Part shown: positions 1 to 9,609 of the stretch, in pieces | Numbering within the stretch: position 1 is the first letter of the stretch | How the letters are laid out: the number at the start of each line of letters is the position of its first letter | Source: Torulaspora globosa | Taxonomy: Eukaryota > Ascomycota > Saccharomycetes > Saccharomycetales > Saccharomycetaceae | Assembly (NCBI RefSeq): GCF_014133895.1 | Contig: NC_050728.1 | Location: forward strand, 806,001 to 870,000 | DNA length: 64,000 nucleotides | Direction: 5' to 3' | Made by a program: the position numbers and the translations under genes | Notes under the pieces: model-generated | Seen by the model: only the letters and a program-made list of their open reading frames with translations | The model's database searches: none | What the model was told of the DNA's origin: nothing

Positions 1-2199
1 AATCGATCCATGATGATGGCTAACTTCGAGGAATGGATCAAAATGGCCACCGATAACAAGATTAATTCCAGAAACAGTTGGAATTTTGCTCTTATCGATT
101 ACTTCCACGATTTGAATGTTTTGAGAGACTCAGAGAATAATATAAATTTCCAGAAGGCATCGGCAACTCTAGATGGATGTGTAAAAATCTACTCCTCCAG
201 AGTGGATTCTGTTACAAATGAGACTGGAAAGCTACTTAGTGGATTAGCTCAAAAGAAGCTGTCGGAGAAGCAGCGTCATGCTGATCAAAATAACGTCGAT
301 GGCGGGGAAGGTGGTAATGGCCCGGAAGAATCCGCCGAGGACGATATACAGATAGATCCCTCCACAGGGCTGCCGATTGCTAGAGGCGATGACGTACGAA
401 CGAAAAGACGAGTTCACAATCGTGTTTTGGAAACGACTTTAGTTGATTTCGATGCGATCAAAATGAAAGAACTCGACCAAGAATTGAACATTGATCCGTT
501 GTTCAAAAAAGCTCTTGTGGATTTCGACGAAGGAGGTGCCAAGAGCCTTCTACTGAATACGCTTAACATCGACCGCGATGTTAGAGTTGTGTTTGATGCG
601 GCATTGAGAGACGCTAAAGAGAAAGACACTGGCGGGACTGATGGCCATCAAAGAGAGGCCGAGGATCATGGCATAGACGGCAGCGACTCCGTTACAGATA
701 TGGACTCAGGTGCTCATGAGAGGAGCAATGGATCGAATACTGATATAACCAACAACAGCATTATAATAGAGGATGAGATATTGGCCCTGGGGATGGACTA
801 TATCAAGTTTGAAGATATAAGCAAATGCCTCATTTCAACATCAATGCAACAGCTGCCGAAGGTTGTGGAAGATATCACCAAAGCGAAGACCTTCATTGAT
901 GGAGTCAACAGCAAATTTGACAATTTCCTCAGCGAGAAGGAATTGGAGGAAGCAGTACCAGACCTGGGCCTTGATGAAATGGAAGAAGACAATAACATAC
1001 TTCAAGACGAATTTGACGATCAGCAGAGTGATGGCTCTTCCTATGGACAAGAAGACGCAAACGATCATAATGACGATGACACCGGGAACAACCTTGATGC
1101 TAAGGATCCATCGACGCTAGAAGACGAGGAAGCCGGACTAGCTGGTATCTACGAGCAGGATCTCATGGCCTACTTTGACGAAAATCTGACCAAAACCTGG
1201 CGAGGTAGAGAACACTGGAAGGTGCGAAATTTCAAAAAGAACATGATAAAGGGTGTGGAAAATAATAAGGCTTTAGGGCAGGATAAGGATGGAAACGAAT
1301 TGACGGCTAGCGATGAGGCAACAAAGAAGAAGAACAAGAAAACATCGCAGGAAATTGATTTCTTCGCCCTTGATGATAGGTTGGAAGAGGCTGTCTTTGC
1401 CTCTAAGAAAAGAACGAACATCGAACTGCCACAGAAATCTAGGACTAATGCCTCACACTACCTGTTACCTGACGATTTTCACTTCACAACGCAAAGGATT
1501 ACGAGACTTTTCATAAAACCTCAACAAACAATGAGTATTTTTCGACCTAGACGAGGCAAGCGTCCAGGACGTCAGGAAGGGCATGAAGCGAGATTGAATA
1601 ACAGTACAATTGAGGATAGACATGCCGATAGGGCGTCCACTCCCATTGCGGATGAACAATTTTGGGCTGACAACTATCAGAGAATAGATAGGGAAAATGA
1701 TCAACAACCATCGGAAGAGCCAGTTAACATAGTAACTAAAGGGCCGGAAAATCCATTTGAGGAAGATGAGGGTGGAGTGGACTTTAATCAAGCATTCGAA
1801 GATGAGGAGATCAAAGATGATGATCCAAACCTATTGCCTTCCGAGGCGACTGCTAAATTTTCGTTACCAGACAACAAGGTAAACTTTTCACGAGTATCCA
1901 AAAAGGTCGATGTCAAGAAGCTCAAGGACAATATATGGAGCTCCATCAAAACATTAGCAAATCGCTATAAAAGTCAAAAGACTGATGAATCTACTATTGA
2001 TGAAGGAACTTTAAGATTCAGCGAAATAGCAGTCGAGCTGAGCAAAACATATAAAACGGAAGCAAAGAAAGATATCTCAACGAGTTTTTGTTTCATATGC
2101 CTTTTACACTTGGCGAACGAGCATGGATTAAAAGTCACAAGCATGGAAGACTACGAAGATCTGTTGGTTGAATTTCCATATTCTAGTCTTCAAGCATAA
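1..2199 (+). CDS. BRN1: Condensin kleisin subunit Brn1 (5' partial)
   Basis: Barren/CAP-H kleisin of condensin. In the family it bridges the Smc2-Smc4 heads and carries the HEAT subunits Ycs4 and Ycg1 for mitotic chromosome compaction. The reading frame is open to base 1 (N-R-S-M-M-M-A-N-F), and the S. cerevisiae protein has a similar NRST-MMANFEEW stretch about 25 residues in, so the true start lies just outside the window and about 732 residues are visible (754 in S. cerevisiae). Seen: the conserved N-terminal block FEEWIKMATDNKINSRNSW, the kleisin stretch KELDQELNIDPLFKKALVDF, acidic linkers, the HYLLPDDFHF motif, and the C-terminal winged-helix segment ISTSFCFICLLHLANEHGL. It is tail-to-tail with the transporter gene, 148 bp apart. 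The family call is certain; the start is missing. Confidence 0.97.
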   Translation, partial: NRSMMMANFEEWIKMATDNKINSRNSWNFALIDYFHDLNVLRDSENNINFQKASATLDGCVKIYSSRVDSVTNETGKLLSGLAQKKLSEKQRHADQNNVDGGEGGNGPEESAEDDIQIDPSTGLPIARGDDVRTKRRVHNRVLETTLVDFDAIKMKELDQELNIDPLFKKALVDFDEGGAKSLLLNTLNIDRDVRVVFDAALRDAKEKDTGGTDGHQREAEDHGIDGSDSVTDMDSGAHERSNGSNTDITNNSIIIEDEILALGMDYIKFEDISKCLISTSMQQLPKVVEDITKAKTFIDGVNSKFDNFLSEKELEEAVPDLGLDEMEEDNNILQDEFDDQQSDGSSYGQEDANDHNDDDTGNNLDAKDPSTLEDEEAGLAGIYEQDLMAYFDENLTKTWRGREHWKVRNFKKNMIKGVENNKALGQDKDGNELTASDEATKKKNKKTSQEIDFFALDDRLEEAVFASKKRTNIELPQKSRTNASHYLLPDDFHFTTQRITRLFIKPQQTMSIFRPRRGKRPGRQEGHEARLNNSTIEDRHADRASTPIADEQFWADNYQRIDRENDQQPSEEPVNIVTKGPENPFEEDEGGVDFNQAFEDEEIKDDDPNLLPSEATAKFSLPDNKVNFSRVSKKVDVKKLKDNIWSSIKTLANRYKSQKTDESTIDEGTLRFSEIAVELSKTYKTEAKKDISTSFCFICLLHLANEHGLKVTSMEDYEDLLVEFPYSSLQA

Positions 2200-2347
2200 A
2201 TAGTTGATCGGAACGAGACTGATTAGAAATGCCGCTTAGTCTCATATACTACATGGACTCAAAATATGGTTAAAATTCGTTTTTAATCAGGGGACTATTT
2301 ACTGATTATGAAACAAATGGTGCTAATCATTCAAAGCTATTAGATTC

Positions 2348-4321
2348 TCATTTTGCGTCTTCCACAAACTCTGTGGTGGCCTTATCATTCCATTCATCTG
2401 ATTTTAAAGCTATTCTATGATGTGGTATTAGTGGAGGCTGTCTTTTGACGTTCTTTTTTCTTAGGATAGTCTCTTGGAAGTTTGGCCACATTTCTTTAAA
2501 TTCGTAAGCAACACGTTTGCGCAATGGGACATCGAATATTTCGTCTAATTCTTCCAAAGTATATTGCTTCGTTTCAGGTAGAAAGAAATACACCATAAAA
2601 AACCCAGCCACATTCCAAAATGAATAAAAACCGAAAGCACCTTGTGGCTTCATAGCCTTAAGCATACTTGGCCAGGTGACACTCAAAATGAAGTTGAATC
2701 CCCATAAGACAACGGTGAAAATGGATGCGTTCAAAGACCGAGATGCCAGGTTTGCGGATTCTGCGGCAATGATGAATGGTACAGGTCCGCAACTGAAACT
2801 GTAAATGGCACTGAAAACATATATACCCATTGTAACGACACCTATCTTTGCATCACCTCTGTCCTGTGGGATCCAAAAGCCAAAGCCTGCTATCAATAGG
2901 AAGAGCGCCAACCAGGGGAATGTGCGCAGTAGCAAAAACCTTCTTCCAAATCGGTCGATCATCAAGAAAGCTGGCAATGCGAACACTGTGTTGATTAAAC
3001 CAAATCCGAACGATGCCAGTAATGCGTTCAGAGTAGCAAAGCCACTCTCTACAAAGATAGTAGATGAGTAATACGCAATGACGTTAATACCACAGAATTG
3101 TTGCATGAAAGCACAGACGCACGAAGCGAGCAGACCGTTTCTGTTTCTTCTGACAGTGATCATTTCCTTTAATCTGGTAGCAAAAGGCAGCTGCAGGGAT
3201 TCTTCCTCCATCATTAATATATGCTGATAAAATATGTCACGACATGCCAAAATCTTGTGAGGTCTAATCTTGACAGTATTGTCAAACGCTTCTTTGTATC
3301 TTCCTTTACCCATGAGCCAACGAGGGGATTCCGGACAGAAGGGAATTTGGACCATAACGAAAAGAGCAGGAATCATAGCACTGCCCAACATGAGCCTCCA
3401 ATTCAAACCGCCAGCTATTCCATGAGGACCAACATGGTAAAATATAAGCGAAAAGACGTAACCCCACAGAATACCAAAGGCTGTGTTCAGTTGCCACATC
3501 ATTGTGACACTACCTCTAATCTGTTTACTAGCACATTCTGCCAGATAAACATTGGTAGTCGCACTTTTTGGACCGATACCGACACCCAATAGCATTCTCA
3601 TCGCCAGAAGATAATGCCAGCCGCTTTCACCAACAGGCCCAAAACCCTGCAAGAAACATGAAATAGCCGAAACTAAACATGTAAAGAAAATGACGTTCTT
3701 ACGCCCCATCCTATTATTCAGCCAATCCGTGGTCCAGCACGAAAAGCCAGCACAACACAAGTAGGGAGCACCGTTAATCAAACCTTCAATCCAATTATCC
3801 CTATCACTTCCGCTTCCCAATCCCAAAACTTTCGGATAGAATAACATGGCACCGTTTATAACCGTTTCATCCATACCCTGCACGCCCGCTGACATTGCAG
3901 ATGCGCAAATGATTGCAATCAACGTCCGCGTCATTGATGTCCACGGTCTATGCGATTCATCGTAACATGCAATGCGTTCATCTTCCGAGAGAAAGTCCAT
4001 ATGGTCATATCTATTTGGATCTCTGGCCAAGGCAGCAGCCCGCGCAAAAATATCGTCGTCATTGGGCAAGCCGTGCTTCTCAGCAAAATGCCTACCCATC
4101 TGCATTACCTGCTTTACTGAATACTGCCCTAGCACATTACCGTCGCCAGCGCTATTAACATCTCCATCGACCAAAGAGTCATTCTCCAGATCATTCGAAG
4201 AAGACTCTCCCATCCTTGGCTTGAACAACGATTCATTGTTAATGTTCTCCATTTTTTCATCCCTTGCATCATGGTGAGAAGTTGTCCCGTGGACATCCTC
4301 TGCCGAGCTGCTATCTGACAT
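2348..4321 (-). CDS. MFS sugar transporter, filamentous-fungal type; no evident S. cerevisiae orthologue
   Basis: A 657-residue member of the major facilitator sugar porter family (PF00083 type). A long hydrophilic acidic N-terminus of about 130 residues precedes roughly 12 membrane segments. Signature motifs seen: NRMGRKN between TM2 and TM3, PESPRWLMGKGRYKEA after TM6, DRFGRRF between TM8 and TM9, and PETKQYTLEELDEIF after TM12. The VQGMDETVINGA motif in TM1 and the pre-TM SEDERIACYDESHRPW region resemble a clade common in filamentous fungi and other yeasts, not the HXT, ITR or STL groups. Its substrate cannot be told from sequence; plasma-membrane sugar or polyol uptake is the inference. 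It sits between BRN1 and MRX3, which are neighbours in S. cerevisiae, so it was either lost there or gained here. Start: ATG at 4321, preceded by an A-rich leader. Confidence 0.9.
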   Translation of the reverse strand: MSDSSSAEDVHGTTSHHDARDEKMENINNESLFKPRMGESSSNDLENDSLVDGDVNSAGDGNVLGQYSVKQVMQMGRHFAEKHGLPNDDDIFARAAALARDPNRYDHMDFLSEDERIACYDESHRPWTSMTRTLIAIICASAMSAGVQGMDETVINGAMLFYPKVLGLGSGSDRDNWIEGLINGAPYLCCAGFSCWTTDWLNNRMGRKNVIFFTCLVSAISCFLQGFGPVGESGWHYLLAMRMLLGVGIGPKSATTNVYLAECASKQIRGSVTMMWQLNTAFGILWGYVFSLIFYHVGPHGIAGGLNWRLMLGSAMIPALFVMVQIPFCPESPRWLMGKGRYKEAFDNTVKIRPHKILACRDIFYQHILMMEEESLQLPFATRLKEMITVRRNRNGLLASCVCAFMQQFCGINVIAYYSSTIFVESGFATLNALLASFGFGLINTVFALPAFLMIDRFGRRFLLLRTFPWLALFLLIAGFGFWIPQDRGDAKIGVVTMGIYVFSAIYSFSCGPVPFIIAAESANLASRSLNASIFTVVLWGFNFILSVTWPSMLKAMKPQGAFGFYSFWNVAGFFMVYFFLPETKQYTLEELDEIFDVPLRKRVAYEFKEMWPNFQETILRKKNVKRQPPLIPHHRIALKSDEWNDKATTEFVEDAK

Positions 4322-4861
4322 ATTTCAAGTCTTTTTTTTTTTTCTTTGGCCAGATGCATTGATTAGAATTTAACACCAAAATGGCGAGCCAAGATACAAT
4401 TGCGGTGCCGTTGCCCGTTTATATATATTCCCAATTACAAATCAAGGAGAGAGAATGTTTCCCTCGATACCAAGCAACATACTGTTATAATCGCCTTAGT
4501 TCCTTCTCCACAACATTAACAAATGGGAATTCAGGCGGAGAGTCCGGTATTTTTCCAATAGGCGGGAGAAAACAGCATTTACTGTCGAGCCAAGCTTTTT
4601 TTTTTTTTGTTGCGTCATGTGTAGCCCCACTAACGCTATAAAAACTCCGTGCCGAAGTATTATGACGTCAACAAAAGGCAGCAACATTAGCGGGACACTT
4701 CGCTTTGTTTCTCGGGCAATCTACTTAAGAAGGCCTGAGGGTTCGGAGCAACGGACCGCAACGGCTGATTATGCCCCGCGGTGGGGTTTTGATTTAAAGG
4801 GAATGCCATTTCCCCGCGCCGTTCGACCTTTTCTCCGGCTACCTCCGCGGAGACAAGGCTG

Positions 4862-4871
4862 AAAAGCGGGG
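4862..4871 (+). promoter_or_regulatory. Mig1-like site (AAAAGCGGGG)
   Basis: Matches the Mig1 consensus SYGGGG preceded by an A/T run. In yeasts such sites mediate glucose repression. It lies about 180 bp upstream of MRX3 and 540 bp upstream of the sugar transporter, either of which could be the target. A single short motif, so moderate confidence. Confidence 0.4.
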
Positions 4872-4905
4872 TTCTTTCCCGGATAATCCGATCAGTTCCG
4901 CGGGT

Positions 4906-4912
4906 CGGGTAA
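4906..4912 (-). promoter_or_regulatory. Reb1-like site (TTACCCG on minus strand)
   Basis: CGGGTAA on the + strand is the core Reb1 recognition sequence. Reb1 positions nucleosomes and insulates divergent promoters, and the position here is midway in a divergent promoter. Confidence 0.5.
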
Positions 4913-4925
4913 CAGAAGTAAGTTT

Positions 4926-4931
4926 CACGTG
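4926..4931. promoter_or_regulatory. CACGTG element (Cbf1/Pho4 type)
   Basis: A palindromic TCACGTGA about 125 bp upstream of the MRX3 ATG. The GTCACGTG extension read on the minus strand fits Cbf1 better than Pho4. Confidence 0.45.
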
Positions 4932-5054
4932 ACTTTCATTTGGATCGAGACAGGGGAAACCCTATACTATGCCATACAATAGTGGTATGCAACGTACAGA
5001 TCTGGGGAACGATGGCGGTTTGGGCCGTGCGGCCAGTGGTATGTGTGGTTGAGG

Positions 5055-5798
5055 ATGAATCCCACTGCTGCAATTATTGGTAAAGGTCTGCTGCTGCCTG
5101 CATTTGGATTTACTTTAGGACTGGGTTATTTCATCAAGGCGTGGCCAGATGAAGCAGGGTCTATGACTTTACAGGATAGCGATTCCTCACGGAAACGGGG
5201 TCAGTCGAATCTGCAACTGCAGAGACACGACGTGGTGGAGAAGATTGCGCGACATGGACTGTATCAGAAGCTGATGAAAGATCCGAACTTCGATCATTCT
5301 TTGCAGAGTCATAAGATTCCTCCCGGTCATCGCGCATATCATGTCGGACAGGGCATCCTGTTTGGTCCCGATAAGCTGGCAATAGATCCGTTGATATTGG
5401 CCGACACCAAGAGGCATGAAGTTGTCATATTCTACCATCTGGGGAAGGACTTGGGCAACGAGAACGGCAAGATCCACAAGGGCGTGCTTTCGCTGATTCT
5501 CGACGAAGCGCTGTGCTACTGCGGGTTTCCGACTCTACCTAGCAAGAGAGGTGTCACGGCCAAACTGGACATCCAGTTCGACAAGGACATTCCCGCAGAT
5601 TCTACGGTCGTGCTGAGAGCGCGAGTGTCCGAGTTCAAGGGCAGGAAGTGTGTGATTGAAGGTACGTTAGAGAGTCTACCTCGCGTCTCCAACAGCTGGA
5701 TAAACGCTCTTTGGGGACCATCACAGTATGCCAGGGCCAAGTGCATTCTAGTGGAGCCCAAATGGTTCAAATACATCAGTTGGCTCAACGTCTTTTAA
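5055..5798 (+). CDS. MRX3: Mitochondrial thioesterase-superfamily protein Mrx3
   Basis: A 247-residue protein of the YBL095W/MRX3 family; in S. cerevisiae it is reported with mitochondrial organising or ribosome-associated factors, and no enzyme activity is established. Seen: a hydrophobic N-terminal segment (AAIIGKGLLLPAFGFTLGLG) that could be a mitochondrial membrane anchor, then a 4HBT hotdog-like domain from about residue 95 with HKGVLSLILDEALCYCGFP, the typical helix region of thioesterases, and FDKDIPADSTVVLRARV. The frame is open a few codons upstream only through non-ATG codons, and an ATG at 5041 is in another frame and stops at once, so ATG 5055 is taken as start. Position next to BRN1 agrees with S. 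cerevisiae chromosome II. Confidence 0.85.
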   Translation: MNPTAAIIGKGLLLPAFGFTLGLGYFIKAWPDEAGSMTLQDSDSSRKRGQSNLQLQRHDVVEKIARHGLYQKLMKDPNFDHSLQSHKIPPGHRAYHVGQGILFGPDKLAIDPLILADTKRHEVVIFYHLGKDLGNENGKIHKGVLSLILDEALCYCGFPTLPSKRGVTAKLDIQFDKDIPADSTVVLRARVSEFKGRKCVIEGTLESLPRVSNSWINALWGPSQYARAKCILVEPKWFKYISWLNVF

Positions 5799-5945
5799 AG
5801 TTCCAGTTAGTTAGTCTTATTTCTATGTATCATGTGCCACGAGTTTTCTCGCCTTAAATGGTTGTGTGCCAAGAGGGAAACAAAGGCAGGTCAGATCGAA
5901 CTGAAATCATACAGCCAGCACCCGGGAAACAGTGTAAGGGCATCG

Positions 5946-7388
5946 ATGAGCGGTGAAGAGGGTGAGGCTTTCGCAAATAAGGAGTTAACTACTCAAGTCT
6001 TCCAAAGACTGGCTTCCAAGCTGGAAAATCGGGTATGTTTTGATTGCGGTAACAAGAACCCGACTTGGACGTCGGTGCCGTTCGGTGTAATGCTTTGCAT
6101 TCAGTGCTCAGCGGTTCACAGAAATTTGGGTGTTCACATTACTTTCGTCAAGTCTTCGAATCTGGATAAGTGGACAGTCAACAATTTGAGAAGATTTAAG
6201 CTTGGTGGTAACCACAAAGCTCGTGATTACTTTCTGAAGAACAATGGTCAACAGTATTTAAATACGTCGAACGTGGATGCGCGTGTCAAATATACTAGCA
6301 GCGTTGCGAAGCGCTACAAGGAGCATCTGGATAAGAGAGTGAAGAAGGATAGCGAGCTCTATCCATCGGAACTGGTTCTTTTGGAGGATGATTTAGAGAA
6401 CGGAAGCTCGACTGACCCATCTTCGTTGGGCGGATCGAAAGAAAACAGTGTAGAAGACTTTTTCTCGACTTTTCAGAAACCGGCTTCGACTCCTAGTGCC
6501 ATCAATAATAGCCGTCAGGGCTCTAGCTCCCCCAAGGTACTCACACCTTCGAGTACTGGTGGTCAAGCATCTAAAACCAATCCTAGAAGTTCACTATTGG
6601 CAGGCAGCAGGAAAAAGACTCCAAGTAGCGGTAGCGGTTCGAAGAAGCATTCAATCCTTTCCTCTAGCCGTAAGCCAACAAGATTCACCGCAAACAAAGT
6701 CGATAAATCCGAAGCCGATGATTTGTTTGAGCAATATGCTAAGGAAGCTGAACAAGAGAAGGTCGAGAAACAGTCGGCTGGCTTCGCTTCTAGCCAAAGA
6801 TCGAAACCCACCTACAAAGCAAGCAAAATCGGCGAGGAGTCAGAAGACATTTTCCATTCGACTAAGAAAGACAATTCTTTCCTGGATGATCTAGACGATA
6901 ATGATGATTTCAAAGCACCATCTGGTCCAGTGGAAGAGCTGAAACCGAAGTTCGCTAAATTGGGTTTCGGCATGACGATGAACGACGCGGATGAGCTGGC
7001 AAAACAGCAAAAGGAACAACGTACGGCCAAAACCGGAATGAACTACACAGGAAAGATTGCCGCCAAGTACGGGAGTCAAAAGGCCATTTCGTCCGACCAG
7101 CTCTTTGGTCGAGGCTCGTACGATGAGGATGCCTCCAACGAAGCCAAACAAAAATTAAAGAGTTTTGACAATGCTACTTCCATCTCTTCTTCGTCGTATT
7201 TCGGCGAGGAAGAAGCTTCACAGACAGATGAATTCGGGCGCCAACAGAGTTTCGGCAGCCAATCGAACAACAACGGCTTTGTCGACTTCCATTTGGGCAA
7301 CGAGGACGATTTGCAAATACTAAAAGACGCTGTGGAGCAGGGCGCACAGAAGTTGGGAAACTATCTGAGGGATTACTTGAGAAAGTAG
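5946..7388 (+). CDS. GLO3: ADP-ribosylation factor GTPase-activating protein Glo3
   Basis: ArfGAP of 480 residues (493 in S. cerevisiae) acting in COPI retrograde Golgi-to-ER traffic. The ArfGAP zinc finger is complete: C31, C34, C51 and C54, followed by the arginine finger in [13 protein letters not shown] (R59). Downstream are Ser/Lys-rich linkers, the conserved [21 protein letters not shown] block (BoCCS-type region), and a C-terminal Glo3 motif region ([22 protein letters not shown]) ending in an amphipathic helix [17 protein letters not shown]. Start: ATG 5946 (MSGEEGEAF) aligns with the known N-terminus. The frame is open further up to an ATG at 5832, only 33 bp past MRX3, which would add 38 unconserved residues. 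It is the YER122C orthologue, here beside YBL-type genes. Confidence 0.96.
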   Translation: MSGEEGEAFANKELTTQVFQRLASKLENRVCFDCGNKNPTWTSVPFGVMLCIQCSAVHRNLGVHITFVKSSNLDKWTVNNLRRFKLGGNHKARDYFLKNNGQQYLNTSNVDARVKYTSSVAKRYKEHLDKRVKKDSELYPSELVLLEDDLENGSSTDPSSLGGSKENSVEDFFSTFQKPASTPSAINNSRQGSSSPKVLTPSSTGGQASKTNPRSSLLAGSRKKTPSSGSGSKKHSILSSSRKPTRFTANKVDKSEADDLFEQYAKEAEQEKVEKQSAGFASSQRSKPTYKASKIGEESEDIFHSTKKDNSFLDDLDDNDDFKAPSGPVEELKPKFAKLGFGMTMNDADELAKQQKEQRTAKTGMNYTGKIAAKYGSQKAISSDQLFGRGSYDEDASNEAKQKLKSFDNATSISSSSYFGEEEASQTDEFGRQQSFGSQSNNNGFVDFHLGNEDDLQILKDAVEQGAQKLGNYLRDYLRK

Positions 7389-7481
7389 TGTGAAAATCAA
7401 CAATAAACCAATTATAATGTAAATTTATATATTTCCTGTATAAGCCGCGTCGAGGACTCTATTGCAAATCCGCCATCGACG

Positions 7482-8096
7482 TCATTCCAGCCTTCTCCGC
7501 TTCACGTCCTCCTGCATGTCGCTATTAGGCGTTGCCATTGAACTTCCATTGGACTTGACCTTTCTCTTTTTCGAACTGGCCTTACCGGTGCCGTCCAAGT
7601 CAAACGCCAGATCGTCTACCTGGAAGCCCAGTTGATTCTGAAACTCTGTGGGATATGACCTTTCGAACTGCGAGAGCACTGAACGGCACATGTTCCAGTC
7701 CATGTTGGGAGCTTCAAATAGAGACGAGTCCCTGTTGATCATCGCCTCATGGTATTGCTCGGGAGTCATCCCGGGCTCCCTACGTACATGGCTCATCATA
7801 TCAGGATTATTTTGAAACAGTATGTGTGATATCTCGCCACCCTTTCCATTCTCCCTAGTCGGTATTGTGGTGAATTTTCCAGATAGCTCAGATATCTGAT
7901 TCTTGTAAGACTTCCTCAGCTTGATAGCTTTCGACCCATCCGGGTTTGTTCTCGCTACCTGCTGTGATAAATCCTGCAATCCGTAGACAGATATCAGATC
8001 ATCGAGAGGATTGGGTCTCTGCGGCTGATATGTTATTTCGGGATCCACATAGTAGTAGTACGAAGGCATCGTTTGTTCATTAATTGCTGTCGACAT
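7482..8096 (-). CDS. ROX3: Mediator head subunit Rox3 (Med19)
   Basis: RNA polymerase II Mediator subunit Med19 of 204 residues (220 in S. cerevisiae). Conserved blocks visible: [13 protein letters not shown] near the N-terminus, [67 protein letters not shown] and the basic, nuclear-localisation-like C-terminus [17 protein letters not shown] ending KRRRLE. ATG 8096 matches the family N-terminus position; a second ATG at the tenth codon is possible but less likely. It is convergent with GLO3 (93 bp) and divergent from RPL32, the latter as in S. cerevisiae (YBL093C-YBL092W). Confidence 0.96.
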   Translation of the reverse strand: MSTAINEQTMPSYYYYVDPEITYQPQRPNPLDDLISVYGLQDLSQQVARTNPDGSKAIKLRKSYKNQISELSGKFTTIPTRENGKGGEISHILFQNNPDMMSHVRREPGMTPEQYHEAMINRDSSLFEAPNMDWNMCRSVLSQFERSYPTEFQNQLGFQVDDLAFDLDGTGKASSKKRKVKSNGSSMATPNSDMQEDVKRRRLE

Positions 8097-8376
8097 TGCT
8101 TTGGCGCGTCTTCAAGTCTCTCTCGTTCTGTACAATGATCCTACCAATCGAAACTGGCCCTTCTTTATACCTGCGGCTCAGGAGGGCAATCAGCAGGTAC
8201 TAATAGTGTATATCACAATGGAAAGTAGTAGGCTTCACGTGAAAAAGAAACTACCCAAGCACTTGAAGCCACTTCCAAGAGATTTACGAGCCCATTCCGC
8301 TTACGAATTTGAAGACACGTCACATACTAGAAGCTCTACGAAGATCAGGAATCGTCTAACAAGCCGTTTCGTTTAC

Positions 8377-8396
8377 CAACAAGCATAAGCTTGTTG
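8377..8396. repeat. Perfect inverted repeat, 8-bp arms, 4-nt loop
   Basis: Arms CAACAAGC and GCTTGTTG around ATAA, giving a perfect stem. It lies in the ROX3-RPL32 promoter about 100 bp upstream of the first Rap1 site; no function is assigned. Confidence 0.5.
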
Positions 8397-8498
8397 AGTC
8401 AAACCTTGTTGGCATCTCACTGGTTTTCTTACTTGTGATCGTCAAGATATACGAGTTAAAAAACTATAATTTTTCACTGGACTTCCGGGTCCTGAAAT

Positions 8499-8511
8499 AA
8501 ACCCATACACA
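8499..8511 (+). promoter_or_regulatory. Rap1 binding site 1 (RPL32 promoter)
   Basis: AAACCCATACACA matches the ACACCCRYACAYM-type Rap1 consensus at nearly all positions. Rap1 drives ribosomal protein genes together with Fhl1/Ifh1. It pairs with a second site 30 bp downstream in the same orientation. Confidence 0.75.
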
Positions 8512-8528
8512 AGAAAATCGAAATTGGT

Positions 8529-8542
8529 AAACCCGTACATCC
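8529..8542 (+). promoter_or_regulatory. Rap1 binding site 2 (RPL32 promoter)
   Basis: AAACCCGTACATCC, the second of the tandem pair typical of yeast ribosomal protein promoters. It lies about 320 bp upstream of the intron donor. Confidence 0.75.
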
Positions 8543-8849
8543 AATAAATCCCAGCTTTTCTTGCGTGGGTGCTGCACCGTTCGTAAATTTGCAGGCGAGC
8601 AGCTAGACCCAACCTTGCTAGTTCCCTGCCCTGCCTGTAGGCAGAGAGGCTCACCGGCCAGAGGGAACCCGGGCGCCGTGGGCTGGGAAACTTTCGCTGG
8701 CAGTCCTCTGGTGGGTCCTGCCTGGAGGTGCTGTGCGCCCCGTACAGAGGTCTGTCTAGGCAGTGAAAAATGATGGCCAGTTGATATATCTAACTGCAAC
8801 CATCGTTGGGAGATTTCATACAATACGTCAAAGGAAAGTGAGTATCAAG

Positions 8850-8985
8850 GTATGTTTAAATATAGGTAACGAGACTGTGAGAAATGGCAGATTAAGGACG
8901 AGACTCGATATCGCAATTTCAAGCATAGTTCAACAGTTGTTGGAGGACATTTGTTACTAACGGACAAGGCAACAATTTTCAACAG
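8850..8985 (+). other. RPL32: 5'-UTR intron of RPL32
   Basis: Donor GTATGT at 8850-8855, perfect branch point TACTAAC at 8955-8961, acceptor CAG ending at 8985, immediately followed by the RPL32 ATG. Length is 136 nt. All three signals are consensus, and a coding first exon is not evident, so the intron lies wholly in the 5' leader and the spliced message has the start codon at the exon junction. Confidence 0.8.
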
Positions 8986-9381
8986 ATGGCTTCTTCTCTA
9001 CCACACCCAAAGATCGTCAAGAAACACACCAAGAAGTTCAAGCGTCACCACTCTGACCGTTATAAGAGAGTTTCCGAGAACTGGAGAAAGCAAAAGGGTA
9101 TCGACTCCGTTGTTAGAAGAAGATTCAGAGGTAACATCTCTGAACCAACCATCGGTTACGGTTCCAACAAGAAGACCAAGTTCTTGTCTCCATCCGGTCA
9201 CAAGGTCTTCTTGATTGCTAACATCAAGGACTTGGAATTGCTAACCATGCACACCAAGAGCTACGCTGCTGAGATTGCCCACAACGTTTCTTCCAGAAAC
9301 AGAGTTACCATTCTAGCCAGAGCCAAGGCTCTAGGTGTCAAGGTCACCAATCCAAAGGGTCGTTTGGCTTTGGAAGCTTAA
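8986..9381 (+). CDS. RPL32: 60S ribosomal protein eL32
   Basis: Large-subunit ribosomal protein eL32 of 131 residues (130 in S. cerevisiae; one extra Ser near the N-terminus). Near-complete identity is visible in [55 protein letters not shown] and [17 protein letters not shown]. Codon use is strongly biased (TTG, AAG, GGT, TCC), as for highly expressed genes. The coding exon starts directly after a consensus intron acceptor. Expression probably depends on the two Rap1 sites upstream. It is convergent with SCS2, 228 bp apart. Confidence 0.98.
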   Translation: MASSLPHPKIVKKHTKKFKRHHSDRYKRVSENWRKQKGIDSVVRRRFRGNISEPTIGYGSNKKTKFLSPSGHKVFLIANIKDLELLTMHTKSYAAEIAHNVSSRNRVTILARAKALGVKVTNPKGRLALEA

Positions 9382-9609
9382 AGGGACTGGTCTTAATCTC
9401 TGATCAGGATCTATGTTCAAGAATATATACAAAAATCTCTTAAAGCTGTGTACATTGCAATAAGGCATCGTTAATCTTAATTGTTTGCTGAACAAAGTGG
9501 CGGGCATATATACATATAGAAGCGGTGTGACTAAGAATCGCAGCCGCAGGCGTGTAACACGGGGATTTATGATACCCAAGAGAAGAGTTTTTGATAAAAG
9601 ACCGTATAT

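Larger units (their letters stand above)
4322..5054. other. Divergent promoter region between transporter and MRX3
   Basis: This 733-bp head-to-head interval holds no convincing gene. It contains poly(dT) tracts near 4331 and 4590 and a GC-rich patch around 4740-4910. Mig1-like, Reb1-like and CACGTG motifs are listed separately. Two short ORFs on the + strand (4381-4641 and 4617-4862) show no recognisable protein and are treated as chance. Confidence 0.7.
8097..8849. other. Divergent promoter region between ROX3 and RPL32
   Basis: About 750 bp before the RPL32 5'-UTR intron. It holds two tandem Rap1 sites and a perfect hairpin (listed separately), a GC-rich stretch around 8630-8760 with CTGCCTGTAGGCAG at 8631-8644, and a short ATG ORF of 56 codons at 8218 with no recognisable similarity, which I do not call as a gene. 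Confidence 0.6.

Noticed and set aside
4381..4862. Two short + strand ORFs in the transporter-MRX3 promoter
   Set aside because: Low-complexity and phenylalanine runs from poly(dT); no conserved motif.
8101..8388. Open frame near ROX3 start on the + strand
   Set aside because: First ATG is at 8218, leaving only 56 codons, with no recognisable similarity.
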